A DNA stretch of 64,000 bases from Diphasiastrum complanatum (lineage: Eukaryota > Streptophyta > Lycopodiopsida > Lycopodiales > Lycopodiaceae): the NCBI GenBank assembly GCA_029204225.1, contig CM055096.1:45601346-45665345 (forward strand), given 5' to 3'. Below are positions 33,412-44,922 of this stretch, in pieces; position 1 is the stretch's first letter; each line of letters opens with the position of its first letter. Position numbers and translations under genes: made by a program. A model generated the notes under the pieces. The model was not told the origin of the DNA and did no database searches. It saw nothing but the letters and a program-made list of their open reading frames with translations.

Positions 33412-33795
33412 TGACAAATTCCAAGGCCTAGCTATGGAGTATCATAACAGCATAGTAAGCACACTATGAAAGCTTGAAAAAACCAGCTATGGAGTAGAAG
33501 ACAAAAGCAAGAGAGAGAGGACTTCAAAGCTCACACAACTTGAATGATTATTCAAAGAGTAGTAGGGCATGGAAACCCCTCCAAACTACTTTTAGCATGT
33601 AATCTATAGAGGTGGTGTCTTGCTAATTCTAGCTCTAGAACCCACATGGGTCCTCAACCTACTTGTTATTACTTGCCTAATTAGCACATGTGGGGTGTAC
33701 TATGTACATAAATGTTTTACCCCCATGTCTTATGCACAATTTACAAGTTACAAGTATACAAGCCTTAAGGGGCAAAATAGGCATTTATTTCAACA
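33412..33795 (-). repeat. CopB 5' LTR (384 bp, inverted half)
   Basis: On the minus strand it starts TGTTGAAATAAATGCC and ends GGAATTTGTCA. It matches the 3' LTR at 40776-41102, which has lost 54 bp near its end. The outer flank AGTGG (33796-33800) is the reverse complement of CCACT at 41103-41107. This is what one inversion of a 5-bp target duplication would give. Confidence 0.93.
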
Positions 33796-34037
33796 AGTGG
33801 GTCTATAGAACTAAGTGCAAATCGGATGGTTATATAGATAAACATAAGGCAAGATTGGTGGCAAAAGGTTATGCTCAACAAGAGGGATTGACTATGAAGA
33901 AACTTTTGCACCAATTACTAAGTTAACTACTATGAGGATAGGTTTATCACTGGCAGTTTAGTTTGGATGGTATATTCAACAAATGGATGTGAAAAGTGCA
34001 TTCCTGAATGGGCTTTCTAAAGTCTACATGGAGAAGA
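33796..34037 (+). pseudogene. CopC reverse transcriptase fragment
   Basis: Broken frames read [43 protein letters not shown] and VYMEK. The fragment starts at CopB's target site and continues the RT start seen at 41103-41255 on the minus strand (KKAIGCKW), so CopB jumped into CopC RT. Confidence 0.82.
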
Positions 34038-35672
34038 CGTAGGTTAGTTGGTTCTTTTTCTTGCAATGATCCCAATTCAACTAGTTCGGGTTCTTTTTGT
34101 TCACTTGTATCATCGACAATAGGAGTTTTTTACAACTCTGAAAACATATCTTCATTATTTTCCTCAAAATCTTGTACACCATCTTCCTCAAAAAAAACAT
34201 CCTTGCTAATTTAGCTTTCCAATCTCCAATATCATAAAGACGATAAGCCTTTTCTTTGTCATCGTACCTGAGAAATAGACAATTCTAACTTTTCCCTTTG
34301 TCCCTTTGACACATGAGCATATGCATGCTCCCAAAAACTCTCAAATGGTCAACCTACTTTCTTTCTTGAGTATGTGGTGTACTCGTAGATGCAAAGTATC
34401 TCTTTATTCATGTTCTCTGCGAAACTCCTGAAATTCTGTAGACAACTATTCTCCCCCTTTATTAGAACGTAGGACTTTGATTTGCTTGCCTGTCTATTTC
34501 TCCACATGAGCTTTAAAATATGTGAAATACTTAAAACCTTCACTCTTGTACTTAAGAAAGTAAACCCATACATTCCTAGAATATTCATCAATGTGAACAG
34601 GCTCTAATACATCTTGTGCGATGTATGCACCATCTTCAGTAGACCGTTGATGATGATGCTTGCCCGTAAGAATATTAAATAATCCTATTACCATATTATT
34701 GTCCTTCACAAAACCTGTTGGCTCTTGTAATTCAAATGTCCAAACCGTTCGTGCCATATTTCATGCCTTTGGTATTAAGTTTATAGCCTTTGTTCTTGTC
34801 CTTACCAAGGCACTTTTTGTATCAAACTCAACTTTCATGTTTTGCTTAACTAAAGCAGAAACTGAAAGTGAACTTTTCTTTAAACTTGGGAAATAGAGAA
34901 CGTTCTATATTTCACCTATATTGCCTGAAGGCTATTTTTTTTGTTGTTATGACATCATAAGACGTATTATCACCAATCTTGACATGAGAATGACGACTCT
35001 CCTTAAACTGTGTAAACCAATCCCTATGCAGTGTCATATGTTGAGTTGCTCCTGAATCTATATATTAACCAAGTCTTTAGCTCCTTTTGAAGTAAATGTT
35101 GAAAACACCTCATTACACATCACAACTTCATCCTTAATAAAGTTCCTAAATTGCTTATTTTTGTCATGAGCAAAATTCTTTTTCCTGCACTCAAAAAGCA
35201 AAATGAACCAATTTGCCACAGTAGTTAAAATTACCATTCCGTTTTTTGTGTAGACTTGGAAGAGTTATTCTTGTCTAAATTCTCCCCAACTTCTTGCATT
35301 TGCCAATCATGTTGATCTTACCACCCATGCTGATTTTTCTTACCTCCTTTGCCTCCCTTCTTGCCTTTCTGAAACAATTTCTTGATGAAGAACACTGCTC
35401 CTGGAAATCTTCTTGTGACATTAAATTCCGTCTTCTCATCTCCTCTTGCAGAAGAAGACCATTCATTTCCTCATAATGGGTCCTCCCCTCTCTTAATGAC
35501 AAAGTCATAAAAAAGTTCTAATAAGTCAGAGGCAAACTGGTTAAACTGATTGGGACTAGAAGATTACCAGGAACAAACTTCTCCTATAGCAGAAAGTTGA
35601 TCCTTGAGATCTTTAAGTCTCATCATAAATAAAATCTTTGATCATAAGATAGCTTGTAATACACTCTCTTGG
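34038..35672 (-). pseudogene. CopC gag C-terminus, protease and integrase remnants
   Basis: Read from 35672 down, broken frames show gag (MRLKDLKDQLSAIGE, EEMNGLLLQEEMRRRN), a decayed zinc knuckle, protease text near 35.0 kb and integrase (EPVHIDEYSRNVWVYFLKYK). An acidic linker ends at about 34038. It is much more decayed than CopB. Its orientation is opposite to CopC gag N at 30312 because both lie across the inversion. Confidence 0.75.
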
Positions 35673-36233
35673 GGAGAGAGCAGCAATCCAGGGGCTAGGA
35701 GGTCTCAAAGGCAAGCCTAGCAGCATGAACACCAAGAGACGAACTATGCACTTACGACTACTATTTTGGATTCACAAGATCTGCATACATTCATTGAGGC
35801 AGCAGATGAGAAGGTATGGCAACATGCTATGCAAGAGGACTACGACTCCATTCTCAAGAATGGTACATGGGATTTGGTGAAGTTACCAAAAGGGAAGCGT
35901 ACTATTGGTTGTAAATGGGTCTACAAGACCAGATACAAATCGGATGGGAGCATTGAAAAGCATAAGGCAAGACTAATTGCTAAAGGCTATGCATAGGAGG
36001 GCTTGGACTATGATGAGACGTTTGCACCGGTAGCTAAGATGACGTCTATCAGGTTGGTTTAAGCATTGGCTGCATTTTTTGATTGGGAGGTCCATCAAAT
36101 GGACGTGAAGAGTGCTTTTCTCAATGGACAGTTGGCTGAAGAAGTCTACATGGAGCAGCCACAAGGTTTTGAGGCTAAGGGCAAGGAAACTATGGTATGC
36201 AAGCTTAAGAAGGCCTTATATAAACAATAGAGA
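35673..36233 (+). pseudogene. CopB reverse transcriptase, first part
   Basis: The text opens with GESSNPGARRSQ, which continues WYWQTVQDGLIL from the inverted half. It proceeds through [60 protein letters not shown] and KLKKALY. TAG codons interrupt it near 35994 and 36059. GypD follows directly at 36234, replacing a few codons (GLK). Confidence 0.9.
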
Positions 36234-36241
36234 AAAAGCAA

Positions 36242-37160
36242 CTAATACATATCAAGATAAAAACAGGGTTCATTGTACTTTCTCAGTCGACTCCCATTGA
36301 CCACAATGTCGAAGACATCCCGTTGAAGGGTTTGGAGTTGAACATATCCAAAGGCAAAGATTTTTTTTATGATGTAAGGTCCTTGGCCTGAAAATTTCAG
36401 TTTGCCTTTGAAGACTTTGGCCTGGTATAGCAGGACCTTATCGCCCACCTGGAAATCTCTAAGTTTCAATGATCGATCATGCCATGCTTTTTGTCGTCGT
36501 TTGTGGACTTGTTGAGCATGGATGCTGATCCGTCGTGTTTCACAGAGTTGCTCCAGATGGAATAACCTATTTGCTAGATTCTGAGGAGTTTTGAGCTCAA
36601 GGTTGTAGGCTACTCGAAGGGAGGGAATATGGAATTCCATAGGCATAACGGCTTCTTGACCATATGTGAGCTGGAAGGGGGTTAAGCCTGTAGCTCGTTT
36701 CGAGGTAGTGCGATAAGCCCATAGAGCAGCATGGAGTTTGAGTTTCCAATCAGATCGGCTGGATTCAACGGTTTTGGCGAGAATGCCACATAGGATTTTA
36801 TTGGTGAATTCTTCCTGGCCATTGCAGCGTGGATAGTATGGGGAACTTTTGCGATGTACCACAAAAAATTTGGAAAGAAGATCTGCTATGACAGAGTTAA
36901 GGAAATGTGTTCCCCTATCACTGATAAGCTCTAGAGGACATCCGAACCGAACTATAACCTGTTCATAGAGAAATTTGGTGGTGGAATGAGCGTCAGCATT
37001 GCAAACAGCTCTTGCTTCAGCCCATTTGGTGCAGTAGTCCGTAGCTACTATGATGTAACGAGATTGTGTGTGTCGAGCAGCATGACTAATAGGTCCGACA
37101 TAATCAATTCCCCATTTCTAGAAAGCTTGATCAGTGGTTACAGGGTGTAAAGGCATGTAG
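36242..37160 (-). pseudogene. GypD integrase
   Basis: The 36242-36862 frame reads SPYYPRCNGQEEFTNKIL (catalytic Glu region), WAYRTTSKRATGLTPFQLTY and FQVGDKVLLYQAKVFKGKL, and ends NGSRLRKYNEPCF. Upstream (36870-37160) broken frames carry the core with ISDRGTHFLN-like and WAEARAVCNADAHSTTK-like text. It has no chromodomain. Confidence 0.82.
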
Positions 37161-37161
37161 T

Positions 37162-38110
37162 CTATTTTTTGAAAGTGTTTTGTGCATTGGCAGACATCGC
37201 AAGCCTTAGTGTAACTGTGGTATCCTTGAAGAGTGTTGGCCACCAGAAACCGTCCAAGAGAATTTTCTTAGCAGTTGTTTCAGAAGAGAAATGGTTGGCA
37301 CCAATACCTTCATGAGTGAGGTAAATTACAGCGGGGATTTCTCCTTCAGTAAGACATCGTTGGATAATTCCATCTAACCCTTGCTTGTAGAGTTGTCTTG
37401 CAATTAACGTATAAGGTTTAGTTTTGAGGACCAACGCTCGTTGTTCGGGTTTAGAGAAGGAAGGATCCATCTGCCCTGAAGTTAAATATTCGGTAATTTC
37501 CTTAGCCCATACAGGTGTAGAGTCAACTTGAAAAATGATTGCATCTGGTAAATCATCATTGATGCCTTGATCAAGGGTAGGATGGTTAGGGATTCGGGAT
37601 AGATGATCTGCTAAAAAATGCTGAACTCCCTTACGAACCACGATCCTAAACTCAAATTCTCTCAATAATAGGATCCATCTAGTAATACGGCCTGTGGTGC
37701 AGGTCTTGTTGATGAGATACAACAGTGCTTGATGATCAGTGAAGAATGCAAAGATTTTTCCTAGAAGATAATGGCGAAACTTCTGAACCGCATATACCAT
37801 TGCCAAGGCTTTGCATTCGGTGGTTGTATAATTGACCTCAGCAAGTATCAATTGTCGACTAAGAAAACGGATTGGGTAATCCTTTTTTAATTCTCCCGGT
37901 TGGGTAAGCACTGCTCCAATGGCATACTTGGATGCATCGATATGCACATGGAATTCTTTAGAATAATCAGGTACCCGGAGGATGGGTGCTTTGGTAAGGG
38001 CTTCTTTGAGTTGATTGAAGGCGACGCATTGTTCATCCGTCCATTTGGGAACTACAACTACTTTGTAGATTAAGCGGGCTTTGTTAGCGAAATCGAAAAT
38101 AAAGCACCGA
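37162..38110 (-). pseudogene. GypD RNase H and integrase zinc region
   Basis: RNase H reads HIDASKYAIGAVLTQPGE, TECKALAMVYAVQKFRHYLL, FFTDHQALLYLINK and FLADHLSRIPNHP. The linker contains QLYKQGLDGIIQRCL and then THEGIGANHFSSETTAKKI, the histidine half of the zinc domain. A frameshift near 37210 breaks the cysteine half. Confidence 0.85.
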
Positions 38111-38958
38111 TAGTAGTTGGCATGGCCAAGGAAGGAGTAAACTTCACGTATCGTACACGGTTCGGGTAGATTTTGAATGATAAGGATCTTTTTAGGATCA
38201 GTGGCAATGCCATTTCGTGAGATAATATGTCCTATTACAATACCATGGGTTACCCAAATCTGGCATTTTTCAGGATTAAGAGAGATACCGAAGCGTTGAC
38301 ATTGGATAAAAAAAATTTGAGCACAGACAGATGACGTATTTTTTTGAAATGTGCTCCTAAATCGTCCAAGTAAACTTCTAAGGTATCGCCCATCTGCCGA
38401 GCAAAGGCCGCTTGCATAACACGTTGGAAGGTGCTAGGAGCATTGCAGAGCCCAAAAGGCATGACTTTCCAACAGAAGGTTTCCCATTCTGTGGCAAAGG
38501 CGGTTTTGTGTTGATCTTCTTCAGCGATTTGGATCATATTATGGTTTTGGTTCTGTCTCGATATGCGCAGCTGCTACTCTGGGAAGGTCTGATGCTTGAT
38601 TTACTGCTCTTCCGCTAAAGCCATCTAAGAAGGAGTAAGCCTCATCTCCTGTTAGATTTTCTAAGATGGATTCTCCGAAAGGTAATGGAAAATGATCATG
38701 TTCAGTGACGGCGTGAAGTTTCTTAAAATCGACACAGGTCCGAAGTTTTCCATTTTTCTTGGGGAAGATGACAATTGGGGAGACCCACTCAATATGTTCA
38801 ATTTCATATATAAATCCCACATCTAAAAGGCGTTGTAATTCTTCTTTGATCTTGGCCTTATAGATGGGATTGCATCTGTACGGATGACTCGCAGTGGGCC
38901 GCGCACCCGGTTTAAGTGGGATACGATGCACAGCTACTTGGGGTGAGATGCCTTTCAT
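38111..38958 (-). pseudogene. GypD reverse transcriptase
   Basis: The N-terminal part (38958-38539) reads PYRCNPIYKAKIKEELQRLL, WVSPIVIFPKKNGKLRTCVD and SFLDGFSG. After a frameshift the core continues MIQIAEEDQHKTAFATEW, VMPFGLCNAPSTFQRVM and the catalytic YLDD (LEVYLDDLGAHF). Confidence 0.88.
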
Positions 38959-39682
38959 GTCTCTATAGGTCCAGGCAAAGATATGTTGATATTTTTGCAG
39001 GAGCTTTTCAAGCCGTCTTCGTTGTTTGCGATTGAGATGAGCTCCGATGTGGACAAGATATTCGTTGGTTTCATTTGGCTCACTCAGGGAAAGGGTTATG
39101 GTTTGTGCAGGGCCTTCCTAGGGTGAATTACCAGTGGGCTCACGTTGAGCTTGAGGTAATTTGATTGTGACATCCTCGATCGTATAGTCCTTAAAGTATG
39201 CAGGGACATCATGGGCTGGAGATTCGAGGGGGGCCTTTCCTTTATCTTGCCAAGATGGTGCCCTTTCGGGGATGGGTGTAGGGCTATAGGCAATCTCAGG
39301 AACTTCCCGAACAGTTGTGAGGTCACCCGACGGTTGAATTTGAAGTGGTTTTTTCATTTTCTCTTTCATAGTATGAGCACGTAGTTGAGGTTTTGGTGGT
39401 GGAGAGAGTTGGTATGTCATGGAGGATCTCGTCATCAATTTGAAATATAGTCTCCTCCTCACAGAGATATCATGGATAGTGTGGGCATTTGGGACGGTAG
39501 AATTTTGTCTCAGGTTTTTCACTTGCAACCTTGGCAACTGATTCCACCTTGGAAGCATGTTGCGGATAGGTCTTCGGGGGAAGTGCTTCCATATAGTTGA
39601 GGATCTGAATATCAGAAATGTCCATATCTTCTGGGCAATTCTGAATTTGTAAAACGTTCTCGTCATCAATGAATCGTCTGAT
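38959..39682 (-). pseudogene. GypD region upstream of RT (gag end or spacer)
   Basis: The frame 39118-39670 is Pro/Lys-rich and has no clear domain (KKPLQIQPSGDLTTVREV). By position it is the gag-protease part or the spacer before RT. I saw no zinc knuckle or protease active site. Confidence 0.5.
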
Positions 39683-40775
39683 TCAGGCACCCAGGGCCTG
39701 GTATAGTCGTATTGACGACTATTTTGCCAAGGAGCAATTCATAAAGAGTCAGTCAGATTGCAACCTGTTCGTGAAGGAAGAAGATGGGAACATTGTTTTG
39801 ATAGTTCTCTATGTGGATGACTTGGTCATCACGGGTAACAATGGGCAGTTTATTGAAAAGGTGAAGGCTCATTTATCAAATGAGTTCGAGATGAAGGATT
39901 TGGGTCTAATCCACTATTGTCTTGGCTTGGAGGTTTGGAAAAAGGAAAATTGTGTGTTTATTTCCCAAGCTAACTATGCATGTGAAGTCTTGAACAGGTG
40001 TAACATGCAGGATTGCAAACCCGTTTCCACGCCCATTGATACTTGCAGTCAGCCATCTAGAGATGATGGCACTCCTTTTGTGGACGAGACTCTTTATAGG
40101 CAGCTTGTGGGTAGCCTGACTTATCTCACCACTACAAGACCAGACATTTCCTATGCAGTTGGTGTAGCAAGCCAGTTCATGAATTCTCCAACTGAAGCAC
40201 ATTGGAAAGCAGCCAAGAGGGTTTTGAGGTATGTCAACGGGACAACTTGCTATGGGATTGAGTACACAGATGACGGAAAGCTTCAGCTTGGAGGCTTTAC
40301 CGATTCGGATTGGGCAAGTGATAGGGATGATCGAAAGTCGACCACAGGTTACACTTTCAACCTTGGTTCAAGGGCCATTTCTTGGTGCAGCAAGAAACAG
40401 CCCACAGTTACCTTATCATCGACAGAGGCTGAGTACAGGGCAGCGGAAAAAGCTACCTGCAAAGCAATATGGCTAAGGAGACTTTTTGGTGAGGAGGTGC
40501 AGATTCCACAGGATGGTCCTACTATTCTTCATTGTGATAGACAGAGTTGCATCCAGCTTGCCAAAAATCTTGTGTACCATGCTCGTACGAAGCATATTGA
40601 GGTGGACCAGCACTTCTTACGAGAGAAGATACAAAGCAGAGAAATTCAGCTTGAGTACTGTGATACCAACGATCAAGCAGCAGATATCTTTACTAAGGCA
40701 CTTAATAGAAAAAAAATTGAAAAGTTTCATAGCATGCTAGGTGTTGGTATGAACAAAATAGCCATTGAGGGGGGG
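39683..40775 (+). pseudogene. CopB reverse transcriptase and RNase H, second part
   Basis: The frame resumes with QAPRAWYSRIDDYFAKEQF and carries the catalytic YVDD (IVLYVDDLVITG). It then runs through RNase H: TDSDWASDRDDRKSTTGY, SSTEAEYRAAEKA, HCDRQSCIQLAKN and QAADIFTKALN. This half is open over 370 codons, unlike the front half. The polypurine run GAGGGGGGG precedes the LTR. Confidence 0.92.
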
Positions 40776-41102
40776 TGTTGAAATAAATGCCTATTTTGCC
40801 CCTTAAGGCTTGTATACTTGTAACTTGTCAGTTGTGCATAAGACATGGGGGTAAAACATTTATGTACATAGTACACCCCACTTGTGCTAATTAGGCAAGT
40901 AATAACAAGTAGGTTGAGGACCCATGTGGGTTCTAGAGCTAGAATTAGCAAGACACCACCTCTATAGATTACATGCTAAAAGTGGCCCATAGTTTGGAGG
41001 GGTTTCCATGCCCTACTACTCTTTGAATTATCATTCAAGTTGAAGTCCTCTCTCTCTTGCTTTTGTCTTCTACTCCATAGCTGGTTTTTTCAGAATTTGT
41101 CA
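40776..41102 (+). repeat. CopB 3' LTR (327 bp, with a 54-bp internal deletion)
   Basis: It starts TGTTGAAATAAATGCC and ends GAATTTGTCA. Compared with 33412-33795 it lacks the stretch between TTTTTTCA and GAATTTGTCA. It is followed by CCACT, the target duplication. Confidence 0.93.
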
Positions 41103-41255
41103 CCACTTGCATCCAATGGCCTTTTTACCTGTAGGTAACTAAACAGGTCTCCAAGTCTTGTTCTTCATCATTGAGTCATACTCCTCATCCATAGCTTTCC
41201 TCCAAATGTCCTCTTTTCCAAATGATGATTCTACAGTTCTGAAGCCTAAAAATGT
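41103..41255 (-). pseudogene. CopC reverse transcriptase start
   Basis: The minus strand reads EDIWRKAMDEEYDSMMKNKT and, after one stop, LPTGKKAIGCKW, the RT opening of copia. Its last codon meets the CopB target site; the next CopC residues (WVYRTK) are at 33796 on the other side of the inversion. Confidence 0.82.
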
Positions 41256-41822
41256 GCAGAAAACTCAAATAGCCATTCTGGTGCAAATGTACACAAGGGC
41301 TCCCTGAGGACATTTGAAAGTGGCAGCTGTAAAGGAAGTTAGGTGCCAAGCTATATACTATGGCTTAAAGACTCAGACAGCAGGCTGCGAGGTATTGTGA
41401 TCAAGGAAGAAGGGGTGATCATCCGTAATTGGTATTGAAAATTCCAGCTGAAAAATTACCAAAGTCAGCACTTCAGAAATACACAAAAGTAACACTTGAA
41501 ACCTGACATAGACAAAACAGGCAAAACGATTTTGTGAATTATGCCAGAAAACTTGTGTCCAAAAAGCAACCTTGAAACACCAAGAACAAAAAAGGCCAAA
41601 AAAAAGAGAAAAGCCATCGTGAACAGCATATCCTAGATTTCAGATTTCCACCAGTCTGCTTTGATGAGAAACTTTTAGTATTCACGAAAATTCTACAGGT
41701 TCAAGTTCAACAAGTTAATCAAAAATAGGTTCTTACTAAACTTCAACTACTTCAAAGAAATGTTGCCAAACCACTTGACTATCGTAAAATAAATTGAACC
41801 ATGTATGTGTTCATATACGAAC
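41256..41822. other. Intron sequence, no clear feature
   Basis: AT-rich, no recognisable coding or repeat. This would be the 5' part of the 12.9-kb POLL intron. Confidence 0.45.
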
Positions 41823-42237
41823 CGTCTGTAGGCCAAGCTGCTCCTGCTTATTGGATGCAGACGCCCGACCACTAAATGTATCAGATCCTTCAACTTTGTC
41901 ACTATCATGACTAAAATCCAAATTCTGGTGTATGAAAGAGCTTCCATCCTCTGGCCCATATCCTGATACTTTTGACTTCTTTGAGCCTATCGCCCCTAAC
42001 TTGGCTCCTTCTTGTATAAGGCTCATCCATTTATTGACTTTTTCATCTGTGGGTGATTGCACTTGATCTGAATGATCCTTCTGCGTTAACACCACCTTCT
42101 GAGTACAGTACTGTAGAGCTTCTAAATTTGACTGTTCTGTCGCTGATGTATGACTTGATTCTGCTGTTAAAGCCAACTTGTATGACTCTGTTCCCAATAA
42201 AGCTCCTGTCTTTAGGCTTTCTTGAATCCAGTCACAC
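41823..42237 (-). CDS. POLL: DNA polymerase lambda exon: end of BRCT domain and Ser/Pro linker
   Basis: After one base that completes a split codon, 138 codons follow. They open CDWIQESLKTGALLGTESYK, the conserved Trp helix that closes a BRCT domain. A polar, Ser-rich linker follows, as expected between the BRCT and polymerase parts. The acceptor is CTCAG (42240-42238). The best donor is ACG|GTTCGT (41823/41822), phase 0, matching the phase-0 start of the exon at 28958. The BRCT N-terminal half was not found upstream. Identity rests on the BRCT end plus the matching phase and order with the other exons. Confidence 0.75.
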
Positions 42238-42690
42238 CTGAGGAACACCTTCTCTCCCCAATACACATCAAAAATTATACGAGATAAACAATTTCTGTGG
42301 GGCAATACTTCAAACTTCAGCAATTTATGATGTGTAAAACTATAACGGACAGTAGATTCTAAAGAGAAAAAACTTAGCACCAAAGTGTCTGACGTATTAA
42401 ATCAGAAAACTTATGTAACACCGCACAGAATCCATTCTGAAAAGTCCTTGTAAAGCCCTGCCACAGTTCATAGAGATGAGCAAACACACCAAGAAACTTT
42501 TGCAACCAAACGATTCTAATCCACATGCAATCAGGTTCGCACAAAGTAATAATCATAATCTTCTTCTTATAGGCACCATTGTGCGCACATGTATGATTTT
42601 TTTTTTTGGGCATTCCTTATCATAGTCATTCAAAATTTATCAGTGTGTTTCAGTTTTATTATGTACTTGCAGCTTCTAACAAAAATCTGT
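42238..42690. other. Intron sequence upstream of the BRCT exon
   Basis: An open minus frame (42374-42613) is present but shows no domain. Confidence 0.4.
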
Positions 42691-43860
42691 TTGAGCATGT
42701 TGTTGTAAAGCTGACTTGGGTGCACCCAGCGTGCCCTGTAAGACTCAAAGGGGTGACACTCCCTAAGGTCCCAGAGCAAGTTAGAATGTCAAGGACTGAG
42801 CCTCCGACCTGTGGTGAGCCAGTCAAGTAGTCACAAAGTCATGAGCTAGCTCTGGAGCTCGAGTCATGGCCTAGTCAGGAAAGCAGGTTGATTCGGCCGC
42901 CGGGACGGCTCCCGGGACCCATGTCCGGGAGCCAGACTGATTCTGCCAGGCTTGCCAGGCTTAATCAGCAAAATAAAAACTAAGTCCTAAAAAGCGTGCT
43001 TTACCAGAAAGCACTATGTTTCAAACCAGAGGGGGTGCGCCGAATCACAGCAGAACTATAGGGGGAGTCCGGCAGACAGAAACTTGGGCAACTCAACCAG
43101 CGCCAGGAATCCAGTCGCCAGGTCTCAGCTCCCTCTACCAGCACGAGCCAGGCACAATGCCCAGCATGTGTTGGTGGCCCCGAGACCGGTCAGTCTATGT
43201 ATGAATGTAACCTCTTCCAAATCTAATAAAGTTGATCCTTGGGGATGATTACCATTTCGGTTTCGCCTCCGGGACTGGTCCAAGTGGAAGGACCCTTACT
43301 ACAACCTTTTTGCGTCGCTGGTGCCTAAGGGTCCCTGTCATCGACATGGGGCTTGCCGCTATGCCAATTGGTCAGTTTGGCGACCACTATGCCTTGGGTT
43401 TCATGTGTGGCTTGTCTTTGCCTTTGGTTACCTTTTGGGGACGGATTCTGAGTTGGCTTTCGGGTTGGTTGGGATTCCAGTTTTCTTAAGTCTGAATGGT
43501 TAAGCTTGTTACGATTCTGAGTTGGCTTTTACGTAAGTGCATGATGGATGAATGTTAGACTTAAGCGCGTGTTGGGGAAACCGCTCAAGTCCCAGCGCCC
43601 TTTGAGGCGCCGGCGCAACACATGTGCATTTCCAAAGCTTCTGTTATAGAGATATCTGTGCTGGTAGCATACTGGTATAGCATGATGAAACCCACTCATC
43701 GATTTCAGTGACTACAAGGAGGTATCATAACGAGCCAATTTTTAACAATAGGCTGCCTTTTGGCTTGTGGACTATTTTGTATAAGACTACTGAGCTGATG
43801 TTCAAGTATGAAAATCCTTGTGATCTATTTCTTGTGTTGAGAGCCCCCCTTAACAGTACA
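42691..43860. other. GC-rich, repeat-like block of unknown class
   Basis: Base composition rises sharply (GGCCGCCGGGACGGCTCCCG, 42896-42920). There is an AATAAAG signal near 43224, and GATTCTGAGTTGGCTTT occurs twice (about 43444 and 43513). This could be a solo LTR or other transposon remnant, but I found no partner copy, TSD or coding domain. Confidence 0.4.
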
Positions 43861-44355
43861 AGATGATTGCGATGGAAAATATCTTGTCCACGGAAGTGGC
43901 CAAAAATACGCTTAAGGCCGTAGATCTATACACAAGGCATATTCTATGACATAGTGTAACAAAAAAATGGACCAATCTAAAAATAGTATACTAACACGAT
44001 TTCACAAGTGTGGAAAAACCATGGCTATGTATCACACACAGCCATGGGTAAAAGTTTTCGACAGGCATTGCAATGTGCACCTAGTTACTCCACTAAGAGC
44101 AGAAAGATCGAAACATCAAAAATTCCTTTCATAAGTAAGTACAGTAATCTAAGAAGGCGTTCATTTTCAGAATAGAAGACTGCATACTCTTAGAACGACA
44201 ACTATAGAAATCAACAAAAATATCATGATAACCCATGCAGGGTGGGAATCAGATTGCTTCCTAACATGCAGGAATAGTCATTTTGCACCTCTAAAAAGGT
44301 TACAAAATCGATTAACAGGTTATGGGGTTATCACGAGATGATGGATGCTTATAAC
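43861..44355. other. Spacer, no clear feature
   Basis: AT-rich sequence with no coding signal. Confidence 0.4.
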
Positions 44356-44750
44356 CATAGTTGAACTACAATTCTGAATCGCAGTCCAGAATCGCAGTCT
44401 GAGTCGCGTTTTTTAAAATCGTGTTTTATTTATTTTTATTTTCTTTTGGGCAATATGGGTATCAGATAAAAGCTTTAATTAAGAGCATTATTACTATGCA
44501 GTTTGCCGAATGTTTCGGGTATAGGATGGTCCAGTTCAGGTGCATTAATCCATGTTGGGTTCTATCAAGGATAAAAATTCAAAACTAACCTCTAGCCTGT
44601 TCGTTACGATCACATATGGTCCCAGTGTAGAACAACAGAGACAGAGACAGAGAACTGTAGAGCAATTGTACCTCGCTTTTTGCTTGTCGCCGGCCCCCCT
44701 GGACCCCCCGGCGACAGTAGCAGGGGGGAGACTGCCCCCCTGACAGTAGC

Positions 44751-44922
44751 AGTCTAGGTGTCAACCATAGGAGTGAGCTACTTGGCCAAGTGGGCCACTT
44801 GCACTAATTTAATTAACTTACAAAAGGGGGTCTCATGCCTTTAATTAAAACATGCCCCATGAGTTATATACAACTTAACTAATGCTTAGCCAAAGGGGTA
44901 AAATAGGCATTACTCTTCAACA
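44751..44922 (-). repeat. Truncated CopA-family LTR
   Basis: This closely matches the head of the CopA LTR (10713-10884), ending TTCAACA at 44922. The rest of the LTR is absent and no internal element sequence follows. Confidence 0.9.

Larger units (their letters stand above)
36234..39682 (-). mobile_element. GypD: LTR-less internal fragment of a chromodomain-free gypsy element
   Basis: This 3.45-kb minus-strand block lies inside CopB RT. It contains part of gag, the RT, RNase H and integrase, but no LTR, PBS or polypurine tract. Both edges pass straight from CopB coding sequence into gypsy coding sequence with loss of about 9 bp of CopB. The integrase ends in NGSRLRKY and lacks a chromodomain, which fits the Tat/Athila side of plant gypsy rather than chromoviruses. 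Confidence 0.82.

Noticed and set aside
42606-43503. Short plus frames as host exons
   Set aside because: No domain, no consistent splice sites and a sharp GC change suggest a repeat instead.
43740-43850. NNRLPFGLW text as a gypsy RT fragment
   Set aside because: Only one short motif resembles MPFGL; the neighbouring residues do not fit.
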